From Streptomyces sp. MJM8645 (GTDB lineage: Bacteria; Actinomycetota; Actinomycetes; Streptomycetales; Streptomycetaceae), in contig NZ_LJJF01000001.1 in NCBI RefSeq assembly GCF_001625365.1, forward strand, positions 1,054,001-1,118,000: 64,000 nt of DNA, read 5' to 3'. The notes below the pieces were generated by a model. It searched no databases. It had not been told where the DNA came from and saw only the letters and a list, made by a program, of their open reading frames with translations. Made by a program: the position numbers and the translations under genes. Below, one piece after another: positions 1 to 7,427 of the stretch (the stretch's first letter is position 1; the number at the start of each line of letters is the position of its first letter).

Positions 1-96
1 GCCCGGCGGCACGCCAGTTGGTCGCTGTCACGTCCGTACACCTGGGCAAGCGCTCCACACGACAATCATCGCGAACAGGACAGATAGGAGGCACCC

Positions 97-273
97 ATGG
101 GATGGGGAACCGGCAAGGACGGAAGCTCCGGTGGCGGCAGCGGGGGCAACGACGGCGGGCAGGGCAAGCACGCGAACAAGGACCGGAAGGACTTCGGGAA
201 GGACAAGACGACCCCGGACACCTCGTCCGGGTCGTCGGCCGCCAAGCACCGCAAGGACGGCGACGGGAAGTGA
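97..273 (+). CDS. Candidate RiPP precursor, 58 aa, Gly/Lys/Asp-rich
   Basis: The start is an ATG 5 nt after a perfect AGGAGG (86-91). The product is 58 aa with Trp at position 3, a Gly/Ser-rich first third and a strongly charged remainder built from Lys, Arg, His and Asp. Its stop overlaps the GTG of the downstream methyltransferase in a GTGA junction, so the two are translationally coupled. Asp-Gly pairs occur at residues 8-9, 19-20, 54-55 and 56-57, and Asp-Gly is the sequence most prone to aspartimide formation. A short charged peptide coupled to a RiPP-associated isoaspartyl methyltransferase matches the published imiditide layout. Alternatively it is a graspetide or lanthipeptide substrate whose other enzyme lies before base 1. 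That it is translated is likely; its role is inferred from context. Confidence 0.6.
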   Translation: MGWGTGKDGSSGGGSGGNDGGQGKHANKDRKDFGKDKTTPDTSSGSSAAKHRKDGDGK

Positions 274-1457
274 CGAGCCCGCAGAACGACCTGGAGCAGG
301 CCGCCACGAAAGGCCTGCTCCGCGCGGTATCCCGCTCCCTCGGCCACGATGTGTCCGATGAGTGGCGAAGGGCCGCAGAGGCGACCCCGCGCCATCGTTT
401 CCTCCCGGACCGGATCTGGCTTGCCGACGGTGACGGCTACCGGCTCTGCGACCGTGAACGTGAACCCGACCGCTGGCTCGCCGCCGCCGGTTCGGACGTT
501 CCCGTGGTGACACAGGTCAACGACGGAGCGGAGCCGATGGACGTAGCCGATGCGTGGCCGTCGTCCTCCGCCTCCGAGCCGTCGATCGTCTTCCAGATGC
601 TCGAACTCCTGGACATCGCACCGGGGATGCAGGTTCTTGAGATCGGCGCGGGCACCGGGTACAACGCAGCCCTGCTCTCCCACCGCCTCGGTGGGGCGAA
701 CGTGACGACGATCGAGATCGACGCCGCCGTGGCCCACCGCGCCCGGACCAACCTCGACGCCACCGGCTACGCACCCACCGTCGTCTGCGGCGACGGAAGT
801 CTCGGCTGGAATGCCGCGTCGCCGTTCGACCGGATCATGGCCACCTGCTCCGTGAAGCGCGTTCCGGGCGAGTGGATCAGCCAGACCAGGCCGGGCGGGC
901 AGATCCTCACCCCTTGGTACGACGAGTGGAGCTGCGGCGGGCTCCTCCGCCTGACCGTCACCGGCGACGGTACCGCCACCGGGCGGTACACCGCCGACAG
1001 CGCCTTCATGCTGATGCGTACCCAGCGCCGCGACCTCCGCCTCTTTCGGGACGTCGTCATGGACGAGCACGTACCGGACGAGTCCACGACCACGCTCGAC
1101 CCCTGGGCCGTCGCAGACTCGGAGTTCGAGACCCAGTTCGCCCTCGGGCACCGCCTCGGCGACCTCTGGTACGCCTGGCACCACGACCCCGATCTCGACG
1201 ACGTCGAGACGCGCCTCTGGGTGGCCACGACCGACGGCGGCTCCTGGGCCGCCGTCGACTGGGACGGCACCGAGAACACCGAGCGGTACACGGTCTGGCA
1301 GCACGGCCCGCGCCGCCTGTGGGACGAAGTCGAGGCCGCCCACCGCTGGTGGCTGGACAATGACCGCCCCGGTCCGAGCCGCCTCGGCCTCACCATCGGC
1401 CCCGGCGGCCATCAGGCCTGGCTGGACGACCCGACGAATGCGTGGCCCCTGCCGTAG
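270..1457 (+). CDS. RiPP-associated protein-isoaspartate O-methyltransferase homologue
   Basis: GTG start inside the GTGA overlap with the 58-aa peptide; 395 aa. An N-terminal region with a PRHRFLP segment is followed by a Rossmann SAM-binding core containing LEIGAGTGYNAALL. This is the PIMT fold that methylates Asp or isoAsp carboxylates. The protein is nearly twice the length of a housekeeping repair PIMT (about 210 aa). It ends with the extension RLGLTI...HQAWLDDP, which resembles the C-terminal motif of PIMT homologues found with lasso peptides, graspetides, lanthipeptides and imiditides. The expected reaction is methyl-esterification of an Asp in the upstream peptide, followed by spontaneous aspartimide formation. 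No ATP-grasp, LanB/LanM or lasso gene lies within the next 6 kb, but the window begins just upstream, so a partner there cannot be excluded. Confidence 0.8.
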   Translation: MTSPQNDLEQAATKGLLRAVSRSLGHDVSDEWRRAAEATPRHRFLPDRIWLADGDGYRLCDREREPDRWLAAAGSDVPVVTQVNDGAEPMDVADAWPSSSASEPSIVFQMLELLDIAPGMQVLEIGAGTGYNAALLSHRLGGANVTTIEIDAAVAHRARTNLDATGYAPTVVCGDGSLGWNAASPFDRIMATCSVKRVPGEWISQTRPGGQILTPWYDEWSCGGLLRLTVTGDGTATGRYTADSAFMLMRTQRRDLRLFRDVVMDEHVPDESTTTLDPWAVADSEFETQFALGHRLGDLWYAWHHDPDLDDVETRLWVATTDGGSWAAVDWDGTENTERYTVWQHGPRRLWDEVEAAHRWWLDNDRPGPSRLGLTIGPGGHQAWLDDPTNAWPLP

Positions 1458-1487
1458 GGGAATGGATCGCCCGTCGCATTCGGCACG

Positions 1488-1510
1488 GCCCCGGATCGCC
1501 GGTCCGGGGC
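1488..1510 (+). terminator. Stem-loop after the methyltransferase
   Basis: GCCCCGGA and TCCGGGGC form an 8-bp perfect stem around a 7-nt loop, 30 bp after the methyltransferase stop. There is no T-tract, which is usual in GC-rich actinomycetes. It probably ends the two-gene peptide/methyltransferase unit. Confidence 0.4.
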
Positions 1511-1623
1511 TGCTTGCCTGAATCCGATCGGATGTTCCAGGTGGTCAACAGCCCGACAACTGGTCACGTGGAGAGCGGAATTGGCGTTACCTTGGATCGG
1601 GTGTCGAGCTGAGCCGGAGGGGC

Positions 1624-1985
1624 GTGGTGGATCGCCGGGGATTCGTGGCCGCCTCCAGTGCGTACGCGCTTGCGGCGTTGGGCCTGCCCGACCCTGATGC
1701 CATCCTGCGGCGGGTGCAGGGAAAGACTGACAGCACAGTGAAGGTCGGCCGGGGCGAGGTCGCAGCGATCCGCCGGATGACGAAGTCGCTGGGCGACGCG
1801 GCCGCCGAGCTCGGTGGCGGCCATGCCCGCCATCTCGCCGTCCGCTACCTGCACGACGACGTCGCGCCCTGGCTGGACGGGACGTGGAGTGAAGCCGTCG
1901 GCCGGGAGCTGTTCGCGGCGACCTCCCAACTCGTCCATGCGGCTCGCCTGGCGGCACCGGAAGGCGTTGTTGCAGCTCTCCTGAC
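1624..1985 (+). pseudogene. Remnant of an XRE/TPR-type Streptomyces regulator
   Basis: The frame opens at a GTG with GGAGG nearby. It encodes the hinge and middle of the actinomycete regulators that carry an N-terminal helix-turn-helix and a TPR-like C-terminal half. Visible are the MDRR-F-like hinge, the LGGGHARHLAVRYLHDDVAPWL segment in part, and the GTWSEAVGRELFAATSQL block. The usual DNA-binding domain of about 100-150 aa is absent upstream. Homology also stops after the AA-LVHAA segment, where the family would continue with AGWMAYD and TPR helices. After about 1985 the frame runs into the sodF terminator and the antisense of sodF. Loss of both ends indicates a decaying gene. A short expressed protein cannot be excluded because start and RBS look usable. 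Confidence 0.55.
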
Positions 1986-1993
1986 ACAAGGAA

Positions 1994-2023
1994 GGCCCCG
2001 GACCGCCCGACCGGTCCGGGGCC
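1994..2023 (-). terminator. sodF terminator hairpin
   Basis: GGCCCCGGACCG and CGGTCCGGGGCC form a perfect 12-bp stem with a 6-nt loop. It lies 16 bp beyond the sodF stop on the minus strand and could also stop rightward transcription from the remnant gene. Confidence 0.65.
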
Positions 2024-2039
2024 GTTCACCTCGTGCGCG

Positions 2040-2642
2040 TCAGACGGTCTTGGCGGCCGCGAAGCGGGACGAGACGTCCTGCCAGTTGACGACGTCCCAG
2101 AGCTTCTCGACGTAGTCGGGGCGCACGTTGCGGTACTGCAGGTAGTACGCGTGCTCCCAGGCGTCGAAGGCGAGCAGCGGGGTGGTGCCCTGGCCGACGT
2201 TGCCGTGGTGGTCGTAGACCTGCTCGACGATCAGGCGCTTGCCGAGGGGCTCCCAGGAGAGGATGCCCCAGCCGGAGCCCTGCACGCCGGTGGTGGCGGT
2301 GGTGAGCTGCTTGCGGAAGGCCTCGAAGCTGCCGAAGTGCTCGGTGATGGCGTCGGCCAGCTCGCCCTCGGGGCGGTCGCCGCCCTCCGGGGAGAGGTTC
2401 TCCCAGAACAGCGAGTGCAGCACGTGGCCGGACAGGTGGAAGGCGAAGGTCTTCTGCAGGCCGACCAGGCCGCCGAACTGCTCCTTGTCGCGCGCCTCGG
2501 CCAGCTGGTCCAGGGTGTCGTTCGCACCCTTGACGTAGGCGGCGTGGTGCTTGGAGTGGTGCAGTTCGAGGATCTCGGGGGACATCGCCCGCTCAAGCGC
2601 GGAGTAGTCGTACGGCAGGTCGGGAAGCGAGTAGGTGCCCAT
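2040..2642 (-). CDS. sodF: Superoxide dismutase, Fe/Mn family (SodF type)
   Basis: Cytoplasmic enzyme converting superoxide to O2 and H2O2. The product is 200 aa, typical of the family. It has the N-terminal [12 protein letters not shown] start and metal ligands H28 (ELHHSKHH), H76, D160 and H164 (DAWEHAYY). The sequence closely follows streptomycete SodF (FeZn-SOD), a little shorter in the loop around residues 83-92. The gene is monocistronic, with its own terminator and a promoter region shared divergently with tsaD. In Streptomyces coelicolor sodF is repressed by nickel-loaded Nur so that Ni-SOD is used when nickel is available; a Nur-box-like sequence is present upstream here. Confidence 0.95.
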   Translation of the reverse strand: MGTYSLPDLPYDYSALERAMSPEILELHHSKHHAAYVKGANDTLDQLAEARDKEQFGGLVGLQKTFAFHLSGHVLHSLFWENLSPEGGDRPEGELADAITEHFGSFEAFRKQLTTATTGVQGSGWGILSWEPLGKRLIVEQVYDHHGNVGQGTTPLLAFDAWEHAYYLQYRNVRPDYVEKLWDVVNWQDVSSRFAAAKTV

Positions 2643-2696
2643 GCTGGGACACAGCCCCTTTCGATGAACAGTGATGATCGTGCCGGGACAACACTA

Positions 2697-2713
2697 TTGC
2701 GTATGAGTTGCAG
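2697..2713 (-). promoter_or_regulatory. Nur-box-like operator upstream of sodF
   Basis: TTGCGT-ATGAG-TTGCAG matches the published Nur consensus of two TTGCAA-like hexamers five bases apart at 9 of 12 positions. It lies 55-71 bp upstream of the sodF start codon. On the minus strand the hexamer TAGTGT (2691-2696) next to it could serve as a -10, so binding would block RNA polymerase. The assignment rests on sequence match and on the known sodF-Nur relationship. Confidence 0.5.
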
Positions 2714-2796
2714 GAACGAAGCATGGGCTCCTGCTTATTCCTCACGTCTCGTCGGGCACAATGGTCGCGAGTGCATGTAATGAGTGATGAGGGTGA

Positions 2797-3870
2797 GTGA
2801 CTGTGACAGGGTCACCGGTGGTGCTGGGGATCGAGTCCTCCTGCGACGAGACCGGCGCGGGTCTGGTCCGGGACGGCGTACTGCTCGGGCAGGCGGTGGC
2901 GTCGTCGATGGACGAGCACGCCCGCTTCGGCGGGGTGGTGCCGGAGATCGCCGCCCGGGCGCACGTCCACGCGATGGCGCCGGTGGTCGGCGAGGCGCTG
3001 GCGCGGGCCGGGCTGACGCTCGCCGACATCGGCGCCGTCGCGGTGACGACCGGTCCGGGGCTGGCCGGGGCGCTCCAGGTCGGGGTGGCCGCGGCCAAGG
3101 GCTACGCGTTCTCGCTCGGCGTCCCGCTGTACGGGGTGCACCACCTGGCCGGGCACGTCGCCGCCGCGACGCTGGACGGCGGGCCGCTGCCGAACCCCTG
3201 CGTGGTGCTGATCGTCTCGGGCGGGCACACCTCGCTGCTGCTGGTGCGCGACCTCGCCCGCGATCCGATCGTCCACCTCGGCGACACCCTGGACGACGCG
3301 GCCGGCGAGTGCTTCGACAAGGTCGCCCGGATCCTCGGCCTCCCCTACCCCGGCGGGCCGGCGATCGACCGGGCGGCCCGGGACGGCGACCCGACGGCCG
3401 TCCGCCTGCCGCGGCCGCTGACCGGACCGCGGGACGACCCGTACGCGTTCTCGTTCTCCGGGCTCAAGACGGCCGCCGCCCGCTGGGTGGAGGCGCAGCG
3501 CTCGGGCGGCTCGGACCCGTACGTCCCGGACGCGGCGGCAGGGTTGCAGGAGGCGATCGCCGACGTGCTGACCCGCAAGGCGGTGCGGGCCTGCACCGAT
3601 CACGGGATCAACACCCTGGTGGTGGTCGGCGGGGTCGCGGCGAACTCCCGGGTGCGGTCGCTGGCCGAGGAGCGCTGCGCGGCGGCCGGGATCGCGCTGC
3701 GGGTGCCGCCGCTGAGGCTCTGTACGGACAACGGGGCGATGGTGGCGGCGATCGGCGATCTGCTGGTCCGCTCCGGCGCCGAGCCGGCTCCGGCGGAGCT
3801 GTCGGTGGATCCGTCGGCGCCGCTGGAGTTCGCGGCGTTGACGCCGTTGGCGCGGACTGCCGTGGCCTGA
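2797..3870 (+). CDS. tsaD: tRNA N6-adenosine threonylcarbamoyltransferase TsaD
   Basis: Transfers the threonylcarbamoyl group from TC-AMP to A37 of ANN-decoding tRNAs, normally with TsaB and TsaE. The 357-aa ASKHA-fold protein begins with [10 protein letters not shown], has the metal-binding His pair H116/H120 in HHLAGH, and ends with the CTDNGAM block containing the third ligand D311. The GTG start follows GAGGGTGA. In actinomycetes the housekeeping tsaD normally sits with tsaE, tsaB and rimI. Here it stands alone between sodF and a collagenase, so it may be a second copy or a relocated gene. All catalytic motifs look intact. Confidence 0.95.
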   Translation: MTVTGSPVVLGIESSCDETGAGLVRDGVLLGQAVASSMDEHARFGGVVPEIAARAHVHAMAPVVGEALARAGLTLADIGAVAVTTGPGLAGALQVGVAAAKGYAFSLGVPLYGVHHLAGHVAAATLDGGPLPNPCVVLIVSGGHTSLLLVRDLARDPIVHLGDTLDDAAGECFDKVARILGLPYPGGPAIDRAARDGDPTAVRLPRPLTGPRDDPYAFSFSGLKTAAARWVEAQRSGGSDPYVPDAAAGLQEAIADVLTRKAVRACTDHGINTLVVVGGVAANSRVRSLAEERCAAAGIALRVPPLRLCTDNGAMVAAIGDLLVRSGAEPAPAELSVDPSAPLEFAALTPLARTAVA

Positions 3871-3997
3871 CGGCGGGTTGATCCGCCGTCGGGCCGACCT
3901 GACGGGGTGCGCCGGCCTGACGCGGCGCGCCGACCTGACAACGGTTCGATCTCGCCCGACGCGAATCCGTTCCCAAGCCTTCCCCCGGCCGCAACAG

Positions 3998-4020
3998 GTG
4001 TGACATTTTACATGTCACAC
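3998..4020 (+). promoter_or_regulatory. Perfect 9-bp inverted repeat upstream of the collagenase gene
   Basis: GTGTGACAT-TTTAC-ATGTCACAC is a perfect inverted repeat with a 5-bp centre, 61 bp before the collagenase ATG. AT-rich centre and perfect symmetry suggest a dimeric repressor or activator site. The outer TGTGA/TCACA resembles CRP half-sites, but they are 11 bp apart instead of 6, so a CRP assignment is weak. The regulator is unknown. Confidence 0.55.
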
Positions 4021-4081
4021 ATCAGGAACCGTGTGCCCCCAACCACACGGCAACCCTCAACGGCCCCGGAGGCCCCCACAG

Positions 4082-6367
4082 ATGCGTCCCTCCCGGATAG
4101 CGAAGGCCGGCGCGCGCAGACTCCCTGCGCTCGGCGTCGCCTTCTTCCTCGCACTCGGTCTCTTCGCACCCCAGGCCCACGCCGCCGACGCCCCTGCGGC
4201 CCACGCCTCGACCACCCCCACCGGCAAGGCGGCCGCACCGCACTCCGTGCCCGTGCCCAAGTCCCCCGACACCCCGAAGGACGCCCGCCCGCTGGCCGCC
4301 GACGAGCAGGCCAAGACGAGTGCCCCGACGGCGGCCAGCACCACCGGGGCCGGGGTCGACGCCAAGGCCGACAAGGCCGCCAAGCAGCTCGCGGCCGCCC
4401 CCGCCTGCGACGTCTCCGCCTTCACCGGCAACACCGGGGCCGCGCTCGTCCAGCGGGTCAAGGCCGCCGGCCTCGACTGCGTCAACACGCTGTTCACCCT
4501 GACCGGCAACGACGCCAAGGCCGCGTTCAACGAGGCCCAGATGGCCACCGTCGCCAACGCCCTGCGGGACGTCTCCGCCACCTACCCCGGCGACGACTCC
4601 ACCTCCGCCGGCCAGCTGGTCCTGTTCCTGCGCGCCGGCTACTACGTGCAGTGGTACAACCCGGACGTGGTCGGCCCGTACGGCGCCACCCTGCAGACCG
4701 CCATCCGCGGCGCCCTCGACGGCCTCTTCGCCGCCCCGCACAGCAAGGACGTCACCGAGGCCAACGGCGCGACCCTCGCCGAGGCCGTCACCCTGATCGA
4801 CAGCGCCCAGGAGAACGCCCGCTACACCGGCGTCGTCAAGCGCCTGCTCGCCGACTACACCGACGCCTGGACCGGCTCGATGGCCACCGCCGTCGCCAAC
4901 ACCAAGACCGTCATCGAGCGCGGCTTCGACCTCCCCGCCTTCACCGCGGCCCTCCAGGCCGACCCCTCCTTCGCCACCACCATGGCGTCCTTCGTCACCC
5001 GCAACAGCTCCCAGCTGAACGGCTCCGACGTGGTCACCTCGATCGGCATCCAGATCGGCAACCTGGTCGCCAACGACGCCACCAGGGCCCAGGGCCGGCC
5101 GATCGTCAAGGACCTGGTCAACCGCTACCCGCTGGTCGGCGCCACCGCCCCGCTCACCATGAACCTGGTCTGGTTCGCGGAGAAGAAGGACACCGGCAAC
5201 TGCGCCTACTACGGCACCTGCGACCTGGCCGCCCGGCTCGTCCCGCTCGTGCTCACCGTCGACCACACCTGCAACGCCAACCTGCGCATCCGCGCCCAGG
5301 ACATGACCGCGCAGCAGCTCGCCGACACCTGCACCAGCCTGATCAACGAGGACCAGTTCTTCCACCAGGTGGTCAAGGACAACGGCCCGGTCGCCAACGA
5401 CAACAACACCAGCCTTGAGGTCGTCGTCTTCGACGACTACTACGACTACAGCCTCTACGCCTGGAAGATGTACGACATCGCCGTCGACAACGGCGGCATG
5501 TACGAGGAGGGCGACCCGGCCAAGGCCGGCAACCAGGCCCGCTTCATCGCGCACGAGGCCGACTGGCTGCGCCCCGCCTTCCAGATCTGGAACCTCAACC
5601 ACGAGTACACCCACTACCTCGACGGCCGCTACGACTTCTACGGCGACTTCAACGCCGGCATGACCACCCCGACCGTCTGGTGGGTCGAGGGCCTCGCCGA
5701 GTACATCTCGTACAGCTACCGGGGCGTCCACTACGACGCCGCCGTCGCCCAGGCCGGCAAGGGCACCTACGCGCTGAGCACCCTCTTCGACAACACCTAC
5801 GACAACTCCGACTCCACCAAGGTCTACAACTGGGGCTACCTGGCCGTGCGCTACATGCTCCAGTCGCACCCGCAGGACGTGGACGCGCTCCTCGCCAAGT
5901 ACCGCGTCGGCGACTGGAACGGCGCCCGCACCCTGCTCAAGACCACCATCGGCACCCGCTACGACGCCGACTTCGCCACCTGGCTCAAGGCCTGCGGCGC
6001 CGACAACTGCGGCAGCCTGCCCACCAGCCAGGCCCCGCTGTGCACCGCCGGCGACACCCGGCAGTACGACAAGAACTGCCGCCGCGACGGCGTCGCCGCC
6101 ACCACCGGCAACTACAGCTACAACTTCCTCAACCTGCCCGCCGGCGTGAAGCAGCTGACCATCACCACCAGCGGCGGCACCGGCAACGCCGACCTCTACT
6201 ACAACGGGGGTGCGTGGGCCACCACCGGGTCGAACCTGGCCAAGTCCACCAACGCCGGCAACGGCGAGACCCTCACCATCACCAACCCGCCGTCCGGCTG
6301 GGTGTACTTCAGCCTCTACGCCCAGCAGGGCTTCGGCGGCGTAACCGTCACCACGACGTACAACTGA
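4082..6367 (+). CDS. Secreted M9 family collagenase with PPC domain
   Basis: Extracellular zinc metalloprotease that cleaves collagen and gelatin. I chose the ATG with GGAGG 9 nt upstream because it gives a clean signal peptide: basic N-terminus (RRLP), hydrophobic core (ALGVAFFLALGLF) and an AQAHA-A cleavage site near residue 34. The protein has about 761 residues. The N-terminal M9 activator-like domain occupies roughly residues 90-400. The catalytic domain has H507-E-Y-T-H511 and a likely third ligand E536 in WWVEGLAEY. A C-terminal bacterial pre-peptidase domain (about residues 670-761) contains the typical GNADLYY strand. It is monocistronic, followed by a strong terminator. Streptomycetes secrete such enzymes as scavengers of animal-derived protein. 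Confidence 0.92.
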   Translation: MRPSRIAKAGARRLPALGVAFFLALGLFAPQAHAADAPAAHASTTPTGKAAAPHSVPVPKSPDTPKDARPLAADEQAKTSAPTAASTTGAGVDAKADKAAKQLAAAPACDVSAFTGNTGAALVQRVKAAGLDCVNTLFTLTGNDAKAAFNEAQMATVANALRDVSATYPGDDSTSAGQLVLFLRAGYYVQWYNPDVVGPYGATLQTAIRGALDGLFAAPHSKDVTEANGATLAEAVTLIDSAQENARYTGVVKRLLADYTDAWTGSMATAVANTKTVIERGFDLPAFTAALQADPSFATTMASFVTRNSSQLNGSDVVTSIGIQIGNLVANDATRAQGRPIVKDLVNRYPLVGATAPLTMNLVWFAEKKDTGNCAYYGTCDLAARLVPLVLTVDHTCNANLRIRAQDMTAQQLADTCTSLINEDQFFHQVVKDNGPVANDNNTSLEVVVFDDYYDYSLYAWKMYDIAVDNGGMYEEGDPAKAGNQARFIAHEADWLRPAFQIWNLNHEYTHYLDGRYDFYGDFNAGMTTPTVWWVEGLAEYISYSYRGVHYDAAVAQAGKGTYALSTLFDNTYDNSDSTKVYNWGYLAVRYMLQSHPQDVDALLAKYRVGDWNGARTLLKTTIGTRYDADFATWLKACGADNCGSLPTSQAPLCTAGDTRQYDKNCRRDGVAATTGNYSYNFLNLPAGVKQLTITTSGGTGNADLYYNGGAWATTGSNLAKSTNAGNGETLTITNPPSGWVYFSLYAQQGFGGVTVTTTYN

Positions 6368-6386
6368 CCTGCGCATACCGGACATC

Positions 6387-6419
6387 GAGGAGGGCCCCGC
6401 GTGCGGCGGGGCCCTCCTC
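6387..6419 (+). terminator. Strong hairpin after the collagenase gene
   Basis: GAGGAGGGCCCCGC and its exact complement form a 14-bp stem with a 5-nt GTGCG loop, 20 bp after the stop. It lies between convergent genes and can serve both. Confidence 0.88.
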
Positions 6420-6441
6420 GCGCGTTCGGACCCCCTCGCAC

Positions 6442-6930
6442 TCAGCCCTCCGCCGACCAGGTCACCACGGGCGGGCGGACGGCGGCGCACAGCGGACGGC
6501 CCTTGGCATCCGTCAGGCGCAGCCGGGCCACCAGGACGCCGCGCTCCACCGCCGCCTCGACGACCTCCCGGTCGACCGCCGCCAGCAGCAGCTTGGCCCG
6601 GCGGAACAGCGCCCAGCCGTCACCGTTCCTGGTCACCCAGTTCAGGTAGACGAACCGGGCGCCGGGGCCGCCCTGCACGTACCGGCCGGTGAGGTCCGCA
6701 CCTCCGGCGAGGTCCACTGTGCCGGGGAGGTCCGCGCCGCCCGGCGCCGGCTGCGCCTCGCACTCCAGCGACCAGCGGGCGCGCGGCGCGTCCCCCGGGA
6801 ACAGGTCGAGCAACTCGGCCGGGCGGCCCCGGCGTTGGACGGCGACGTACAGGTCCCGGTAGCCCGGGAAGCCCGGCGCGGCGGCACACTCACGCCCCGG
6901 CAGGTCGGTGGCCTCAATCCTCAGCTCCAT
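6442..6930 (-). CDS. DUF5990 family protein
   Basis: A 162-aa cytoplasmic protein without signal peptide or membrane segment. I started at the ATG giving MELRIEATDLPGREC, because members of this actinomycete family usually begin with a similar I-EATDLPG strand. A longer reading exists but adds 17 non-conserved residues. The sequence ends with a V..ARLRLTDAKG-PLCAAVRPP segment resembling a small beta-sandwich. Function is not known. It is transcribed toward the collagenase terminator. Confidence 0.72.
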   Translation of the reverse strand: MELRIEATDLPGRECAAAPGFPGYRDLYVAVQRRGRPAELLDLFPGDAPRARWSLECEAQPAPGGADLPGTVDLAGGADLTGRYVQGGPGARFVYLNWVTRNGDGWALFRRAKLLLAAVDREVVEAAVERGVLVARLRLTDAKGRPLCAAVRPPVVTWSAEG

Positions 6931-7022
6931 ACCGATATGGTCCCCCACCGCACGCCTCGGGAAGTTATAACGATCGGCCATCTAATGCACCGCACAATCC
7001 GGACCGGCGAGGAGGTCATCCT

Positions 7023-7052
7023 TTGTCAAAAGAGTGTCAGGAGCCCTAGCTT
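7023..7052 (+). promoter_or_regulatory. Candidate promoter for the 27-aa peptide/P450 locus
   Basis: TTGTCA (7023-7028) and TAGCTT (7047-7052) are spaced 18 bp apart, about 120 bp before the short peptide gene. A perfect 12-bp palindrome TTCCGATCGGAA follows at 7092-7103 and could be an operator in the leader. Local AT content is higher than in flanking coding DNA. Both assignments are by eye. Confidence 0.4.
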
Positions 7053-7174
7053 TCGGTTAAGGTCCGGAGTTAGATGAAAGTCGGTTCGGGGTTCCGATCG
7101 GAATACCGAATTTCCGCCAAGCCGCGGGCATCCTTGCTCCACCGTGCCTGCCATCCCGGGAATGGAGAGTACCC

Positions 7175-7258
7175 ATGAAGATGATCAAGGCTATCGTGAA
7201 GAAGTTCAAGCGTGACGAGGACCTCGCCGACCACTCGTGGATCGCGCACGTCATCTGA
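7175..7258 (+). CDS. Candidate RiPP precursor, 27 aa, C-terminal Trp-Ile-Ala-His
   Basis: The ATG follows GGAGAG at a normal distance and encodes a 27-residue peptide. Residues 1-13 form a basic amphipathic segment (MKMIKAIVKKFKR), followed by acidic DEDLAD and the end HSWIAHVI. This resembles precursors of P450-modified RiPPs such as tryptorubin-type atropopeptides: about 25-30 aa, a Lys-rich helical leader and a short aromatic core at the C-terminus. W22 and H25 are the obvious residues for oxidative cross-linking. A P450 starts 170 bp downstream on the same strand, followed by a JmjC oxygenase. No Cys is present and the only Ser (S21) lies beside the Trp, so it is not a lanthipeptide. Expression and processing are inferred. 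Confidence 0.65.
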   Translation: MKMIKAIVKKFKRDEDLADHSWIAHVI

Positions 7259-7427
7259 CGCATTGTCACCAACGGGGGCCGTGGCCGAGCCACGGCCGGG
7301 CCGCGGCCCCCGCCGGCGCTGCAGAGCGCCCCACCTTTCACCTGCCCGGAGTCCTCCCGCCTGCCCGGAGTTCTCCGCCCGCCGGGGGAATCCATTCCAT
7401 CGCCATTTCATTGGAGGCGGGATTCTC

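Noticed and set aside
66..1412. Long minus-strand open frame opposite the methyltransferase
   Set aside because: Its composition is that of an antisense frame of high-GC coding DNA, with no motif or RBS. Similar long antisense frames occur opposite the collagenase, LanM, katG and many other genes.
3998..4020. CRP/cAMP binding site
   Set aside because: Half-sites TGTGA/TCACA are present but separated by 11 bp, not the 6 bp of CRP sites.
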